Positions 1 to 9,494 of a DNA stretch of 64,000 nt are shown in pieces. Numbering within the stretch: position 1 is the stretch's first letter; every line of letters starts with the position of its first letter. Source of the DNA: JANPPS01 sp965246835. Lineage in GTDB: Bacteria > Pseudomonadota > Alphaproteobacteria > Acetobacterales > Acetobacteraceae. A program made the position numbers and the translations under genes. Under the pieces are notes generated by a model, which was given only the letters and a program-made list of their open reading frames with translations, made no database searches and was not told where the DNA came from. Where the stretch lies: the NCBI GenBank assembly GCA_965246835.1, contig CBDFFQ010000002.1:248001-312000 (forward strand). The letters run 5' to 3'.

Positions 1-1
1 G

Positions 2-319
2 CCCGGCGGCACCGCGGCGTTCAGCTTCCAGGTCGCGCGTGCGACCGACGTGGGCGTCGGCATCCGCGCCGAGCCGGATCGGGCGGCAGTGCGGCTGCTG
101 GCGGCCAATGGCACCGTGCTGGGGGAGGGGGCGGCGATGCTGCGGCGGCTCGAACCCGGGCGCTACGTGATCGAGGCGACGAACCCGGCCGACGCGCCGA
201 CCGCGACGCTGCGCCCCGCCGTGATCGGCATCACGCCCAGGGGCTCCGGCCCGCCGCCCGATGTCGCGAAAAAATACCTCGACCTGGTTGGACTCTCGCC
301 CAAGGACGGATCGCCATGA
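2..319 (+). CDS. C-terminal part of an unknown protein (cut by window edge)
   Basis: This reading frame is open from the first complete codon and stops at TGA 317-319, so the start lies outside the window. About 105 residues are visible. They are rich in short hydrophobic beta-like segments, with a stretch resembling LxPGRYxIEA followed by a proline-rich tail, as in bacterial pre-peptidase-C-like or carbohydrate-binding beta-sandwich domains; that likeness is weak. There is no transmembrane segment in the visible part. The stop overlaps the ATG of the alpha-2-macroglobulin gene (ATGA), so the two are probably co-transcribed and translationally coupled. The product may be a periplasmic partner of that protein. 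Function is not recognised. Confidence 0.6.
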   Translation, partial: PGGTAAFSFQVARATDVGVGIRAEPDRAAVRLLAANGTVLGEGAAMLRRLEPGRYVIEATNPADAPTATLRPAVIGITPRGSGPPPDVAKKYLDLVGLSPKDGSP

Positions 320-3300
320 TGCGCCTGTTATTCGTGCTGGCGATGCTGCTGGCGGGGCCTGCGATGGCGGAAACGCCGCTGGACCGGTTGCAGCGGGCGG
401 ATGGGGCGCAGGTGGTGCCCGATCGCTTCCTTCGCCGCTGGGATCCCGTGACGATCCTGTTCGATAGCGATACCGGCCCCGCCGCGGGCGGCCCAGAGGA
501 TGCACCGGACCGGCTCGTGACGCTCGACCCCCCGCAGCCCGGCGCCTGGCAATGGCTTGGCGCCCGCACCCTCCAATTCCGCCCCGCCGAGCCCTGGCGG
601 CCGCTGGCGCCCGTGATCGTCACGCGCGGCGCCGCCACCACGCGGCTGATCCCGCTGCTGCCCACCCCGGTTGCCACAGGCCCGTCCGACGTCTCCTCCG
701 GCACCGCCGACCTCGACACGATCGCGCTCACCTTCACCGAACCGGTCGAGACCGAGGCGCTGGCCCGGCTGTTGCGCATCGAGCTGCGTTCGGCCCCCGG
801 CTTGTCCGCCTTGGGTGCGCAGGTGCTGGACCCCTCGGACTACACGGTGCGGCCATCGGACCGCGCGACGCCGGGGGACCGCCAGACCTACCTCGTCGTG
901 CTGCGCCGGCCGGTGCCGGATGGGCGGGTGGCGGTGCTGCGCCTGCGTTTGTCGGAGGAGCCGGGGCTCGATGACCCCTCCTTCGAGATGCGGGTCAGCA
1001 GCGCGGCTCCGTTCGCGCTGGCCGACACCTATTGCGGCGAGGGTTTCGATCACGAGACCAAGGACGGGCTGGTCCGCTGCACCCCGTCCGGGGATGCCGC
1101 GAAGCCGCGCATGGCCGTGCTGCGCTTCACAGGCGAGCCGGAAGCGTTCGACATCGTGCGCGCCCGCAGCGCGATCCGCATCACGCCGCCGGTCGATGAC
1201 CTCGCGGTCACGGTCGAGAAGAACGAGTTGCGCCTCAGCGGCCGGTTCGCGACGGACACGCCCTACGCCATCGCGCTGGCGCCCGGCTCGATCTCCGATG
1301 GCCGCGGCCGGGTTCTGGGCGCGCCCGTCGCGGTGCGGATCAGCTTCACCGCCGCCACGCCGTCCCTCGTGTGGGACGCGGCGCAGGGCGTGACGGAGCG
1401 GCTGGGCCCGCAAATGGTGCCCTTGCGCGGCCGCGGCTATGACCGCGCCGATTTGCGCATCCACGCCGTGGACCCGCTCAGCCGCGATTTCTGGCCCTTC
1501 CCCCGTGCGGGCCTCATGACGCGGGACGACGACGCCCCGCCATTGCCCGGCAACGAGCCCCGCAGCTGGGCGGAAGCCGGGCCGATCCCAGGCGACGCGA
1601 TGGCCGAGCGCGTGCAGGCCTTGGGCTCGCCCGCGGTGTCCACGATGGTGGAGCTGCCGATCCGCCGGGGCGGCGTGGACGCCAAGTTCGGGATCGACCT
1701 GGCGCCGCATCTGGCCGCGATTGCCGGGCCGCAGCAGCCGGGCACCTACCTGCTGGGCCTGCGCACGCCCGATGGCGCCACGCGGCGCTGGGCGCGGGTG
1801 CAGGTGACGGACCTCACGCTCACCACGATCGAGGAAGCGGACCGGGTGCGCATGGTCGTGACCTCGCTCAGCACCGCGCAACCCGTGCCCGGCGCCGAGA
1901 TCCGGATCGACGGCCTGCGCGATGGCCAGTTCCGGACGCTGGCCCGCGGCGTGTCGGACGCGGACGGCGCCTGGATGCTGCCGGCCCCGCTGGCCCGGGA
2001 CCGCGATCGCACCGCCGCCCAGCCGCGCCGGATCGTGGTGGTGAAAGCCGCCGACACGCTGGTGCTGGAGCCCGGGCGCGGGCCGCAAATGTATGCCGGG
2101 GAAAGGTGGCAGGCCTCGTCCGACATTTGGCTCGGCTGGACCGCCAATGACCCGGCCGGCCGCGCCGAGCCCGCGCGCCTCGCCTGCCACGTGTTCACGG
2201 AGCGCCCGATCTACCGGCCGGAGGAGCCGATCCTGGTGGCCGGCATCATCCGCCGCTATCGCGCCGGCGCCCTGGACTACGCGGCCGGCACGGGCGAGGT
2301 CGTGATCACCGCGCCGGACGACCAGGAATGGCGCCTGCCGGTCACGCTCGATGACGTGGGCGGATTCCACGTGCGGTTCGGGGACAAGACGGAGCCCACG
2401 GGCGACTACGCGATCAAATACCAACCGAAAGACAGCGAGCCCTGCGGTTCAATCACGGTGAAGAAAGAGGCCTATCGCCTGCCGACGTTCGAAGTGGTGC
2501 TGGCCGCGCCCGACCGCGCGCCGCTCGATGCACCGTTCCGGGTGGACCTGCTGGCACGCTGGTTCGCGGGTGGCATGCTGTCGGACCGGCCCATCACCTG
2601 GCGGGTGACGCAATTCCCGTTCGCCTGGGGTCCCCCGGGGGCCACGGGCGCGTATGAGGGCTACAGCTTTTCCTCCGACAGCCGGTTTTCGGGCGATAGC
2701 GTCTTCCGCTCCACCCCGGTGCTGCATCGCGACGGCAAGACCGACGCCGGCGGCTCCGCGCAGCTGACGCTGGACCCGACCCTCGAACCGACCGCACAGC
2801 CCCGGCAATATCTGGTGGAGGCGACGGTCACCGGCGATGACGATGCCCAGGTCCGCGCCACGCAGCGCATCTCCGCGCTGCCGCCCTTCGTTCTTGGGGT
2901 GAAGGTGCCGCGCTATCTGCCGCAGGCCGGGGCGATCGAGCCGTCATTGGTGGCGCTCGACGGGGAGGGCAAGCCGGTGGTTGGCCTTGCCATGACCGTG
3001 CGGCTCGTGCACCGGCAGTGGAACTCCGTGTTGCAAGCCAGCGACTTCGCGCAGGGCTCGGCGAAGTATCAGACGCAGATATTGGACGAGACCGTGGCGG
3101 AGCGGCGGATCACCAGCACGGAGGCCGCGCAGCCGATGCGGTTTGATGTGCCGGAGGCCGGGGTTTACGTCGTGGAGTTGGAAGCGACCGACAAGGCGGG
3201 CCGGCGTCAGACCGTGAAGGTGGACCTGTTCATGGCCGGGGACACGCCGGTCACCTGGTCCCGCCCTCCCTCGCAGACCGTGACGATCAGCACCGACAAG

Positions 3301-6006
3301 GAGGCCTATGCTCCCGGCGAGACCGCGACGCTCGTGGTGCAGAGCCCGTTCCAGACGGCGCGCACGCTGGCGGTGATCGAGGAGCCGGAAGGGCGGTTCC
3401 GCTATGAGTGGCTGGACATCGCCAACGGCTTCGGCCGCATCCAGGTCATGGTGCGTAAGCAGCAGGCGCCGCGGCTGGCGGTGCATGTGCTAGTGATGCG
3501 CGGGCGGCTGCCAGGCACGTCGCCGGCGGGCGCGCCGTTCGATCAGGGCAAGCCCACCACGTTGGCCGCGACCAAGTTCGTGGCGGTGACCCCGGTCGAG
3601 AGCACGGTGTACGCGACGTTCACGGCGCCGGAGGTGGCGCGGCCGGGTCAGGAGGTCGATCTCGTGCTGCGCCTGGCCGACGCGCAGGGCCGGCCCTTGG
3701 CTGGTGAGGCGACGGTGTGGATGGTGGACCAGGCCGTGCTGGCGTTGGCGAAGGAGCAGCCGCTCGACCCCCGCCCGGCCTTCGTGATCGACCGCGCCCT
3801 GCGCATGGCGGCGCGGGACACCAGGGGCTTGGCGTTCGGCGTGCTGCCCTTCGTGGAAAACCCCGGCGGCGACGAAGCCGGGGATTTCGGCATGGAGAAC
3901 ATCACCGTCCGCAAGAACTTTACCCCGGTGCCGCTCTATGTGCCGCGGGTCCGGGTGGGGCCGGACGGCACGGCGACGGTGCGGGTGAAGCTGCCGGATA
4001 CGCTGACCGTATTCATGCTGCGCGCCAAGGCGATCAGCGGGCCGGATCGGTTCGGCCACGCCACGGGCCAGATGCGCGTGCGCCAGCCGATCGTGGCGCA
4101 GCCCGTGCTGCCGCGCTTCGTGCGGTCTGGCGATAGTTTCGAGGCCGGGCTGGTGGGCCGCATCGTGGAGGGGCCGGGCGGCGCGGGGCGGGCGCAGATT
4201 TCGGTGGAGAACCTATCGGTCCAGGGTGCCGCCGAACAGGCCGTGACCTGGCCCGACCAGCGCCCGGCGCGAACCGACTACACCGTGACCGTGCCGGAAC
4301 CGGCTGCGGGCCAGGGCACGGCGCGGGTGCGGTTCCTGCTGCAACGCACGGCGGATCGGGCGAGTGACGCCGTGCAGATCGACCTGCCGATCCGGGGCGA
4401 TCGTGGCGTGATGCGGCGGCGGAACATCGCGATGGTCGGGGCCACCGGCACTTTCGACATCCCGTCCTTCGCCGATGCGGTGCGCCCGGCGTCGTATCTG
4501 CGCACCGTGACCCTCGCGACCGACCCGGCGGCGGTGCGGCTGCTGAGCGCGCTCAGCCTGCTGGGCCAGGTGCCGTGCGGGTGCCTCGAACAGCGGATCG
4601 GGCTTGCGATGTCGGAGCTGGCGTTGCTGCCGGCGGCGGCGCTGCTGGATGCGGCGGGGTTGCAATCGCGGGTGCAGGCGGATGTCGCGGTGGCGATTGC
4701 GGGCATCAAGCAGGCGACCGACGATGACGGGCTGGTCGCGTTCTATCCCCGCACACGTGGCTCCGTCTGGCTGACCGCTGCCGCCTATCGCTTCCTGGTC
4801 GCGGCCGATCGCGCGGGCGGCAACCCGGTGGACAAGCCGGCGCTGGAGCGGATGGGCAAGGTGCTGACCGCGTCGTTGCGATCGGACTACCCACGGCTCC
4901 GCTCCGGGGAAGAGCTGCGCGAGCGCGTCGCGGTGCTGACGGCGCTGGCGGATGGCGGCACGCTCTCGGCCGAGTATGCCGGGGAGCTGGCCCGCCGGGC
5001 GCAAACCCTGCCGACGGAATCAGTGGCGCAGGTCGCGACCGTGCTGGCCCGGCTGCCGAACCCGGACCGGCGACTGCTGGCGCTGGTGATGGAGACGCTG
5101 TGGGGCCGGGTCAATGTGCTGTCCCGCGACGGGCAGCCCGTCTATGCGGGCCTGGTCGGCACCGCCGGTAGCGCGTTCATCCTGCCATCCGAGGCGCGCG
5201 CCTTGGCGGACACGGTGCGCGCCGTCGCGGTGGTCACGCCGGACGAGCCGCGCCTCACGCTGATCCGCCGAGGGTTGCTGGGGTTGGCGACGCCGGAAGG
5301 CTGGGGCAACAGCAACGCGACGGCGGCGGCGGTGCAGGCCTTGGGCGCCAGCTTCGCCCCGCCCGCGCAGCCCGGCCCGGCCCGCATCGTTCTGGACCGC
5401 CCGACCGCCGGCCCGTTGGATCGGGAGCACCCGCTGCTGCGTGCCACCACCACCCGCGTGGGCGCCAACCAAGTCGTGGCCAAGCCCGGGACCACCATGC
5501 TGATCGGCACCGACTTCGTGCCGGCCGAACCGGGGGCGCAGGCGCGGGCGGTGCAGAACGGCTTTGTCGTGACCCGCACGCTATACAAGGCGGGCGCCGG
5601 GCCGTTGCAGCGTCTGGCGCCGGAGGCGGACGGCACGATCCGGCTGACAGTCGGCGACGTGATCGAGGAGGTGGATGAGCTGGTGACGCCAGAGGACCGC
5701 AATTTCGTCAGCCTCCGCCTGCCGCTGCCGGCCGGGTTGGAGCCGCTGAACCCGGCGCTCGCGACCGCACCGGCGGAGGCCGCGCCGTCTGCCGGGCCGA
5801 CCTTGGCGCCGTCCTATTCGGCGTTCCTGGATGACGAGGTGCGGCATGTGTGGCTGGAGATGCCGCAGGGGACACTCACGGTGCGGCACCGGCTGCGGGT
5901 GACGATCCCGGGTAGCTACACCCAGCCGCCGGCCTCCGCCGAGATGATCTACAAGCCGGGCGTGGAGGGGGCGTCCGCCGGGGCGCGGGTGGTGGTGGGG
6001 CGGTGA
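316..6006 (+). CDS. Alpha-2-macroglobulin family protein (YfhM-like)
   Basis: This is a large periplasmic protease trap of about 1,896 residues. A signal peptide is visible (residues 1-18, ending AMA before ETP), without the lipobox cysteine that anchors E. coli YfhM, so the protein is probably soluble in the periplasm. Strings of beta-rich macroglobulin domains fill the first 1,000 residues. The thioester motif CLEQ is intact at residues 1423-1426, within PCGCLEQ, and is followed by the helical thioester domain and a C-terminal receptor-like beta domain. In the family, cleavage of a bait region by a protease exposes the Cys-Gln thioester, which then bonds covalently to the attacker. The downstream pbpC gene begins with GTG overlapping this stop. 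The pairing with PBP1C is the well-known bacterial arrangement, thought to protect the cell when the murein barrier is breached. Confidence 0.95.
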   Translation: MMRLLFVLAMLLAGPAMAETPLDRLQRADGAQVVPDRFLRRWDPVTILFDSDTGPAAGGPEDAPDRLVTLDPPQPGAWQWLGARTLQFRPAEPWRPLAPVIVTRGAATTRLIPLLPTPVATGPSDVSSGTADLDTIALTFTEPVETEALARLLRIELRSAPGLSALGAQVLDPSDYTVRPSDRATPGDRQTYLVVLRRPVPDGRVAVLRLRLSEEPGLDDPSFEMRVSSAAPFALADTYCGEGFDHETKDGLVRCTPSGDAAKPRMAVLRFTGEPEAFDIVRARSAIRITPPVDDLAVTVEKNELRLSGRFATDTPYAIALAPGSISDGRGRVLGAPVAVRISFTAATPSLVWDAAQGVTERLGPQMVPLRGRGYDRADLRIHAVDPLSRDFWPFPRAGLMTRDDDAPPLPGNEPRSWAEAGPIPGDAMAERVQALGSPAVSTMVELPIRRGGVDAKFGIDLAPHLAAIAGPQQPGTYLLGLRTPDGATRRWARVQVTDLTLTTIEEADRVRMVVTSLSTAQPVPGAEIRIDGLRDGQFRTLARGVSDADGAWMLPAPLARDRDRTAAQPRRIVVVKAADTLVLEPGRGPQMYAGERWQASSDIWLGWTANDPAGRAEPARLACHVFTERPIYRPEEPILVAGIIRRYRAGALDYAAGTGEVVITAPDDQEWRLPVTLDDVGGFHVRFGDKTEPTGDYAIKYQPKDSEPCGSITVKKEAYRLPTFEVVLAAPDRAPLDAPFRVDLLARWFAGGMLSDRPITWRVTQFPFAWGPPGATGAYEGYSFSSDSRFSGDSVFRSTPVLHRDGKTDAGGSAQLTLDPTLEPTAQPRQYLVEATVTGDDDAQVRATQRISALPPFVLGVKVPRYLPQAGAIEPSLVALDGEGKPVVGLAMTVRLVHRQWNSVLQASDFAQGSAKYQTQILDETVAERRITSTEAAQPMRFDVPEAGVYVVELEATDKAGRRQTVKVDLFMAGDTPVTWSRPPSQTVTISTDKEAYAPGETATLVVQSPFQTARTLAVIEEPEGRFRYEWLDIANGFGRIQVMVRKQQAPRLAVHVLVMRGRLPGTSPAGAPFDQGKPTTLAATKFVAVTPVESTVYATFTAPEVARPGQEVDLVLRLADAQGRPLAGEATVWMVDQAVLALAKEQPLDPRPAFVIDRALRMAARDTRGLAFGVLPFVENPGGDEAGDFGMENITVRKNFTPVPLYVPRVRVGPDGTATVRVKLPDTLTVFMLRAKAISGPDRFGHATGQMRVRQPIVAQPVLPRFVRSGDSFEAGLVGRIVEGPGGAGRAQISVENLSVQGAAEQAVTWPDQRPARTDYTVTVPEPAAGQGTARVRFLLQRTADRASDAVQIDLPIRGDRGVMRRRNIAMVGATGTFDIPSFADAVRPASYLRTVTLATDPAAVRLLSALSLLGQVPCGCLEQRIGLAMSELALLPAAALLDAAGLQSRVQADVAVAIAGIKQATDDDGLVAFYPRTRGSVWLTAAAYRFLVAADRAGGNPVDKPALERMGKVLTASLRSDYPRLRSGEELRERVAVLTALADGGTLSAEYAGELARRAQTLPTESVAQVATVLARLPNPDRRLLALVMETLWGRVNVLSRDGQPVYAGLVGTAGSAFILPSEARALADTVRAVAVVTPDEPRLTLIRRGLLGLATPEGWGNSNATAAAVQALGASFAPPAQPGPARIVLDRPTAGPLDREHPLLRATTTRVGANQVVAKPGTTMLIGTDFVPAEPGAQARAVQNGFVVTRTLYKAGAGPLQRLAPEADGTIRLTVGDVIEEVDELVTPEDRNFVSLRLPLPAGLEPLNPALATAPAEAAPSAGPTLAPSYSAFLDDEVRHVWLEMPQGTLTVRHRLRVTIPGSYTQPPASAEMIYKPGVEGASAGARVVVGR

Positions 6007-8231
6007 AGGAGCGGCCGCCCCCTCTCCCTGCGGGAGAGGGCTGGGGTGAGGGTGGGATCACACGCACTGACCTTTACGCCTGTCGTCCCACCCTCACCCA
6101 ACCCTCTCCCGCCAGCGGGAGAGGGCTTTTTGTCGCCTGCCTCCTCCCGCTCCTCGCCCTCTATGCCGTCCGCGTCGCCGAAGACGCGCATCTCGCCGCG
6201 CCGGACCCCACTCCCATCGTCACGGACCGCTCGGGCGCGTTCCTGACGCAGGCCGGGCACACGGCGCAGGGCCGCACAGAATACGGCTACTGGACCACGC
6301 CACCGCCGGAGCGGGTGGTGGCGGCCACCTTGGCGCTGGAGGATCGGCGGTTCTGGCAGCATCCGGGCGTGGACCCCGCGGCGATCCTGCGCGCTGCCTG
6401 GTCCCGCCTTCACGGCGGCCATTCCGGCGCCTCCACGCTGGCGATGCAGGTCGCGCGCATGCAGCACCCGCGGCCCCGCACGCTGTGGGCCAAGGCGGTC
6501 GAGGCCGGGACGGCGGTGGCGCTCACGGCGCGCTATGGGCGCGCGGCGGTGCTGGCGCACTATTTGCGGCTGGCGCCGTATGGGCAGGGCAGTCACGGCA
6601 TCGGCCACGCCGCCCGCTGGTTCCTCGACAAGCCGGCCGCCGACCTCACCTGGGCGGAGGCCGCGCTGCTGGCCGCGGTGCCGCAGGCGCCTGCGCTGGC
6701 CAATTTGCGGCGGGACAGTGGCCTGGTCCGCGCCCGCATCCGGGCCGCCCGCGCGCTGGCGGTGCTCGACGTGCCGCAGGCCGAGCGCGCCGCCCTCACG
6801 ACGCTCCGCCCGATCCCGGCGCCGCAGCGGCCCGGCATCGCCATGCACGTTGCCCTTCGCCTGGCGCGGCTCGCACCCCATGCAGCGTTCGACCCCGCCG
6901 ATGCCCGGCTGCGCGCCGCCCTCGATCTGGCACAGCAGTCCAACATGTCGCGGATCGCTCGCGCACAGCTGCGGCACTGGCAAAGCGCCGGCGCGCAACA
7001 GGTCGCGGTCATGGTGGTCCGGCGCGCGACGGGCGAGGTGCTGGCCGATATCGGCTCGGCCGGATGGCATTCCCGCCCGGGCGGCCAGATCGATTTCAGC
7101 GCCGCGCTGCGCTCCCCCGGCAGCACTTTGAAGCCGTTCCTGTATGGGCTGGCGCTGGATCGCGGGCAGCTCACGCCTGACGAGGTGATGGCCGATCTGC
7201 CGGATGGCGCCGCCGGGTTCGTCAATGCAGACCACGCGTTCCTGGGCGCATTGCTGCCGCGGCAGGCGCTGGCGAATTCCCGCAATGTGCCGGCCACCAA
7301 CCTGCTGCGCCGCATCGGGCTCGAGACCGGGTTCGACTTCCTGCGGGAGGCCGGGCTGCATCGGCTGGACGGCACGGCGGAGCGGTTCGGGCTGGGGCTG
7401 GCACTGGGGGCGTTGCCGTCCTCGCTGGACAAGCTGATGCCAGCCTACGCCATGCTGGCGCGGGATGGCGTGCTGCGTGACCTGGTCTGGCTGCTGGCTC
7501 AGGCGCCTCCATCGGGTAAGCGCCTGCTGTCCGAACCGGCGGCGCGGCAAATCCAGGATTTTCTCAGCGATCCACTCGCCCGGTTGCCGAGTTTTCCCCG
7601 CTATGGCGCCAGCGAGTACCCGTTCCCGGTCGCGCTCAAGACCGGGACGTCGCAGGGGTATCGCGATGCCTGGACGATCGCGTGGTCGGATCAGTATGTC
7701 GTGGGCGCGTGGATCGGGCGCACGGATGCCGGGTCCATGGCGGGGCTGACCGGTGGGCGGACCGCGGCGCGGCTGGTGCAGGCGGTGCTGCTGGGATTGC
7801 ATGGCGCGGGGCGGACCGATCTGCGCGCGGGATCGTTCGCGGCGCCGGCGGGCCAATTATCCGTCGCACTCTGCACCGGAACCGGGCGGCCCGTGGCGAA
7901 CGAGCCGTGTGCCGGTCAACTCACGGAATGGGTCGCGGCCGGAACCGCCCCGGCCCGGGCGCCTCCGCGGTTGCGCATCACCCACCCGGAACCGGACCAG
8001 CATGTCTGGCGCAATCCGGAGGCGCCGGCCGCGCTCAACCGCCTGGTGCTGCGCGCCGCTGCCGAGCCGCCGGTCGCGCAGCTGGTGTGGCTCGTGGATG
8101 GCCAGCCGGTCGCCGTCCTGGCGTCAGACCAGCCGTATCACTGGCCGCTCAGCCCCGGACGGCACCGGTTCGAGGTGCGGCTGCCGCTGGAGGCCGCAAG
8201 CTCGGCTTCGGTGCGGGTCGTGGTGGAATAG
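6003..8231 (+). CDS. pbpC: Penicillin-binding protein 1C
   Basis: This is a bifunctional inner-membrane peptidoglycan synthase of 742 residues. Residues about 42-57 form the signal anchor. The glycosyltransferase (GT51) domain follows, with EDRRF at 113-117 and the GASTLAMQ motif. The transpeptidase domain has the catalytic serine in STLK (Ser374-Lys377), an SRN motif and KTGTS from Lys546. A BiPBP_C beta domain closes the protein, as expected for PBP1C. The start is GTG at 6003, overlapping the macroglobulin stop (GTGA). No other ATG, GTG or TTG lies in frame before the signal anchor. The first 40 or so residues are therefore translated from a pair of palindromic repeats and are not normal PBP1C sequence. 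Confidence 0.95.
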   Translation: MKERPPPLPAGEGWGEGGITRTDLYACRPTLTQPSPASGRGLFVACLLPLLALYAVRVAEDAHLAAPDPTPIVTDRSGAFLTQAGHTAQGRTEYGYWTTPPPERVVAATLALEDRRFWQHPGVDPAAILRAAWSRLHGGHSGASTLAMQVARMQHPRPRTLWAKAVEAGTAVALTARYGRAAVLAHYLRLAPYGQGSHGIGHAARWFLDKPAADLTWAEAALLAAVPQAPALANLRRDSGLVRARIRAARALAVLDVPQAERAALTTLRPIPAPQRPGIAMHVALRLARLAPHAAFDPADARLRAALDLAQQSNMSRIARAQLRHWQSAGAQQVAVMVVRRATGEVLADIGSAGWHSRPGGQIDFSAALRSPGSTLKPFLYGLALDRGQLTPDEVMADLPDGAAGFVNADHAFLGALLPRQALANSRNVPATNLLRRIGLETGFDFLREAGLHRLDGTAERFGLGLALGALPSSLDKLMPAYAMLARDGVLRDLVWLLAQAPPSGKRLLSEPAARQIQDFLSDPLARLPSFPRYGASEYPFPVALKTGTSQGYRDAWTIAWSDQYVVGAWIGRTDAGSMAGLTGGRTAARLVQAVLLGLHGAGRTDLRAGSFAAPAGQLSVALCTGTGRPVANEPCAGQLTEWVAAGTAPARAPPRLRITHPEPDQHVWRNPEAPAALNRLVLRAAAEPPVAQLVWLVDGQPVAVLASDQPYHWPLSPGRHRFEVRLPLEAASSASVRVVVE
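6020..6125. repeat. Paired palindromic element (CCCTCTCCC family), inverted copies
   Basis: Two copies of one element face each other. The first has the arms CCCTCTCCC and GGGAGAGGG at 6020-6040 plus a GGGGTGAGGG-type tail to 6056. The second is its mirror at 6087-6125. The tails are also complementary, so the whole 106 bp can fold as one long hairpin. The element lies in the reading frame of pbpC, downstream of its only usable start codon, and contributes peptide of the PLPAGEG type. Five further sites with this family occur in the window. Confidence 0.85.
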
Positions 8232-8307
8232 CGGGATGTTCATCGGGCCTTGCCGTTTGCAGGGCAATGGCTTTCAATCCCGGCCAAGTAACGGAAACAG
8301 GTGCGCC

Positions 8308-9015
8308 ATGACACGCTTGACCCCCTCGTCCGCACGGATGCGCCTGATGAGCGTGGTGCTTGCGGGCAGCATCGGCTTGGCCGGCTGCGCGCAGCAGACG
8401 GCGTATGACAACACATTGAGCCCGGCGCAGAACCAGCTTCGCCAGGCGAATGCGCGCTTCAACCAGACGGTAGGGGAGGGTGCTGTCGCGGGCGCCCTGG
8501 TCGGCGGCCTGGCCGGGCTGGCGCTGGGCGGGCGGAACCGGGCGGGCGCCGCGGCGATCGGCGCCGGAGCCGGTGCGGCGCTGGGCGCGGGAGCCGGATA
8601 CCTGGTGGCGCGCAACAACCTCAGCCGCTCCAGCACGGAAGCGCAGTATGCGGACGCGATCCAGCAGGCCTCGGCCGATGCGGAGGCCTATCGCAGCTCC
8701 GCCTCTGCGTCGCGGCAGATCGCCGACCAGGCCACGGCCGACGCAAACCGGTTGCGGGCGCAGGTTCGGTCCGGCCAACTATCGCAGGCGCAGTACCGGG
8801 CGAGCCTCGCGCGCTACAACGACGACAACACCATCCTGACCCAGCAGATCTCGAGCGCCCGGCAGCTCTCGTCGCAGATGCGGCAGGACTCGCAGGTCGC
8901 CTCCGGGTCCAACCGTCAGCAGCTCTTGCAAAAGGCGTCCGAGGTGGATGCCTCCCGCGCCGAGCTGGAGCGGAACCAGGCGCAGATCAGCCGCATGCTG
9001 GCGGGCGTCGCGTGA
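8308..9015 (+). CDS. Glycine-zipper lipoprotein with coiled coil
   Basis: This is a predicted lipoprotein of 235 residues. The signal peptide ends in the lipobox LAGC with Cys27 as the lipidated residue. Residues about 55-95 are a glycine/alanine-rich hydrophobic stretch with GxxxG spacing typical of glycine-zipper membrane segments. The rest is Ala/Gln/Ser-rich helix, probably coiled coil. A longer frame runs back into pbpC, but ATG 8308 is the start that gives the lipoprotein signal. The stop overlaps the next lipoprotein gene, so the two likely form an operon. It probably acts at the envelope, in the outer or inner leaflet. A specific function cannot be assigned. Confidence 0.8.
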   Translation: MTRLTPSSARMRLMSVVLAGSIGLAGCAQQTAYDNTLSPAQNQLRQANARFNQTVGEGAVAGALVGGLAGLALGGRNRAGAAAIGAGAGAALGAGAGYLVARNNLSRSSTEAQYADAIQQASADAEAYRSSASASRQIADQATADANRLRAQVRSGQLSQAQYRASLARYNDDNTILTQQISSARQLSSQMRQDSQVASGSNRQQLLQKASEVDASRAELERNQAQISRMLAGVA

Positions 9016-9491
9016 TGCGGGGGCTCAGCGCGGCCTTGCTGGCCGGGATCGCGGTCGCGGGCTGCTCGGCGCAGCAATGCGACCCCTCGCAGGCCGGGTT
9101 CCTGAGCGGCATCGGCTGCGAGGCCGGGGGCAGCTACCGCACGCGTAACCAGGCGCAGCAATCGGCGCTGGCGCAGGAGAATGCCAACGCGTTGCAGGCC
9201 CGCGCCACTGCGCAAGATGAGCAGGGCCGCGCCAACCAGGCCGTGCTGAGCCGCGATCAGGCCCGGCAACGCCTGGGCGCCGTCGATCGCGACACCCGCG
9301 CGCTCCGTGCCCGCCTGGCCAGTGCCCGCGCGCGCGGCACGTCCGATCGCGGCCGGCTGGACGCGGCGCAGACCGAGCTGGACTCTTTGCAGCGCCAGCG
9401 TTCCGGGCTGGGCACGAATGCGACCGACGCGCAGGTGCAGGCGTTGGAGGCGCAGCGACGCCGGGCGGCGGAGTTGTTGGGCGGAATCTAA
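9015..9491 (+). CDS. Small coiled-coil lipoprotein
   Basis: The product is about 158 residues. The signal peptide ends VAGC, with Cys17 lipidated. The remainder is a long, highly charged Ala/Arg/Gln helix with heptad-like leucines (coiled coil). ATG 9015 overlaps the stop of the preceding lipoprotein gene (TGATG); an in-frame GTG at 9012 is an alternative start. Sharing the lipobox, the Gln-rich helix and tight coupling with its neighbour, it probably works with that neighbour at the envelope. No named family is recognised. Confidence 0.75.
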   Translation: MRGLSAALLAGIAVAGCSAQQCDPSQAGFLSGIGCEAGGSYRTRNQAQQSALAQENANALQARATAQDEQGRANQAVLSRDQARQRLGAVDRDTRALRARLASARARGTSDRGRLDAAQTELDSLQRQRSGLGTNATDAQVQALEAQRRRAAELLGGI

Positions 9492-9494
9492 ACC

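Noticed and set aside
328..2424. Long minus-strand open frame opposite the alpha-2-macroglobulin gene
   Set aside because: Composition is His/Arg/Gly/Pro-rich without domains, typical of antisense frames in GC-rich DNA. The plus-strand gene has clear family motifs.
5949..7856. Minus-strand open frame of 635 codons opposite pbpC
   Set aside because: It is the mirror of a gene with all PBP1C motifs and reads as low-complexity Arg/Gln/Pro. It also crosses the repeat pair.
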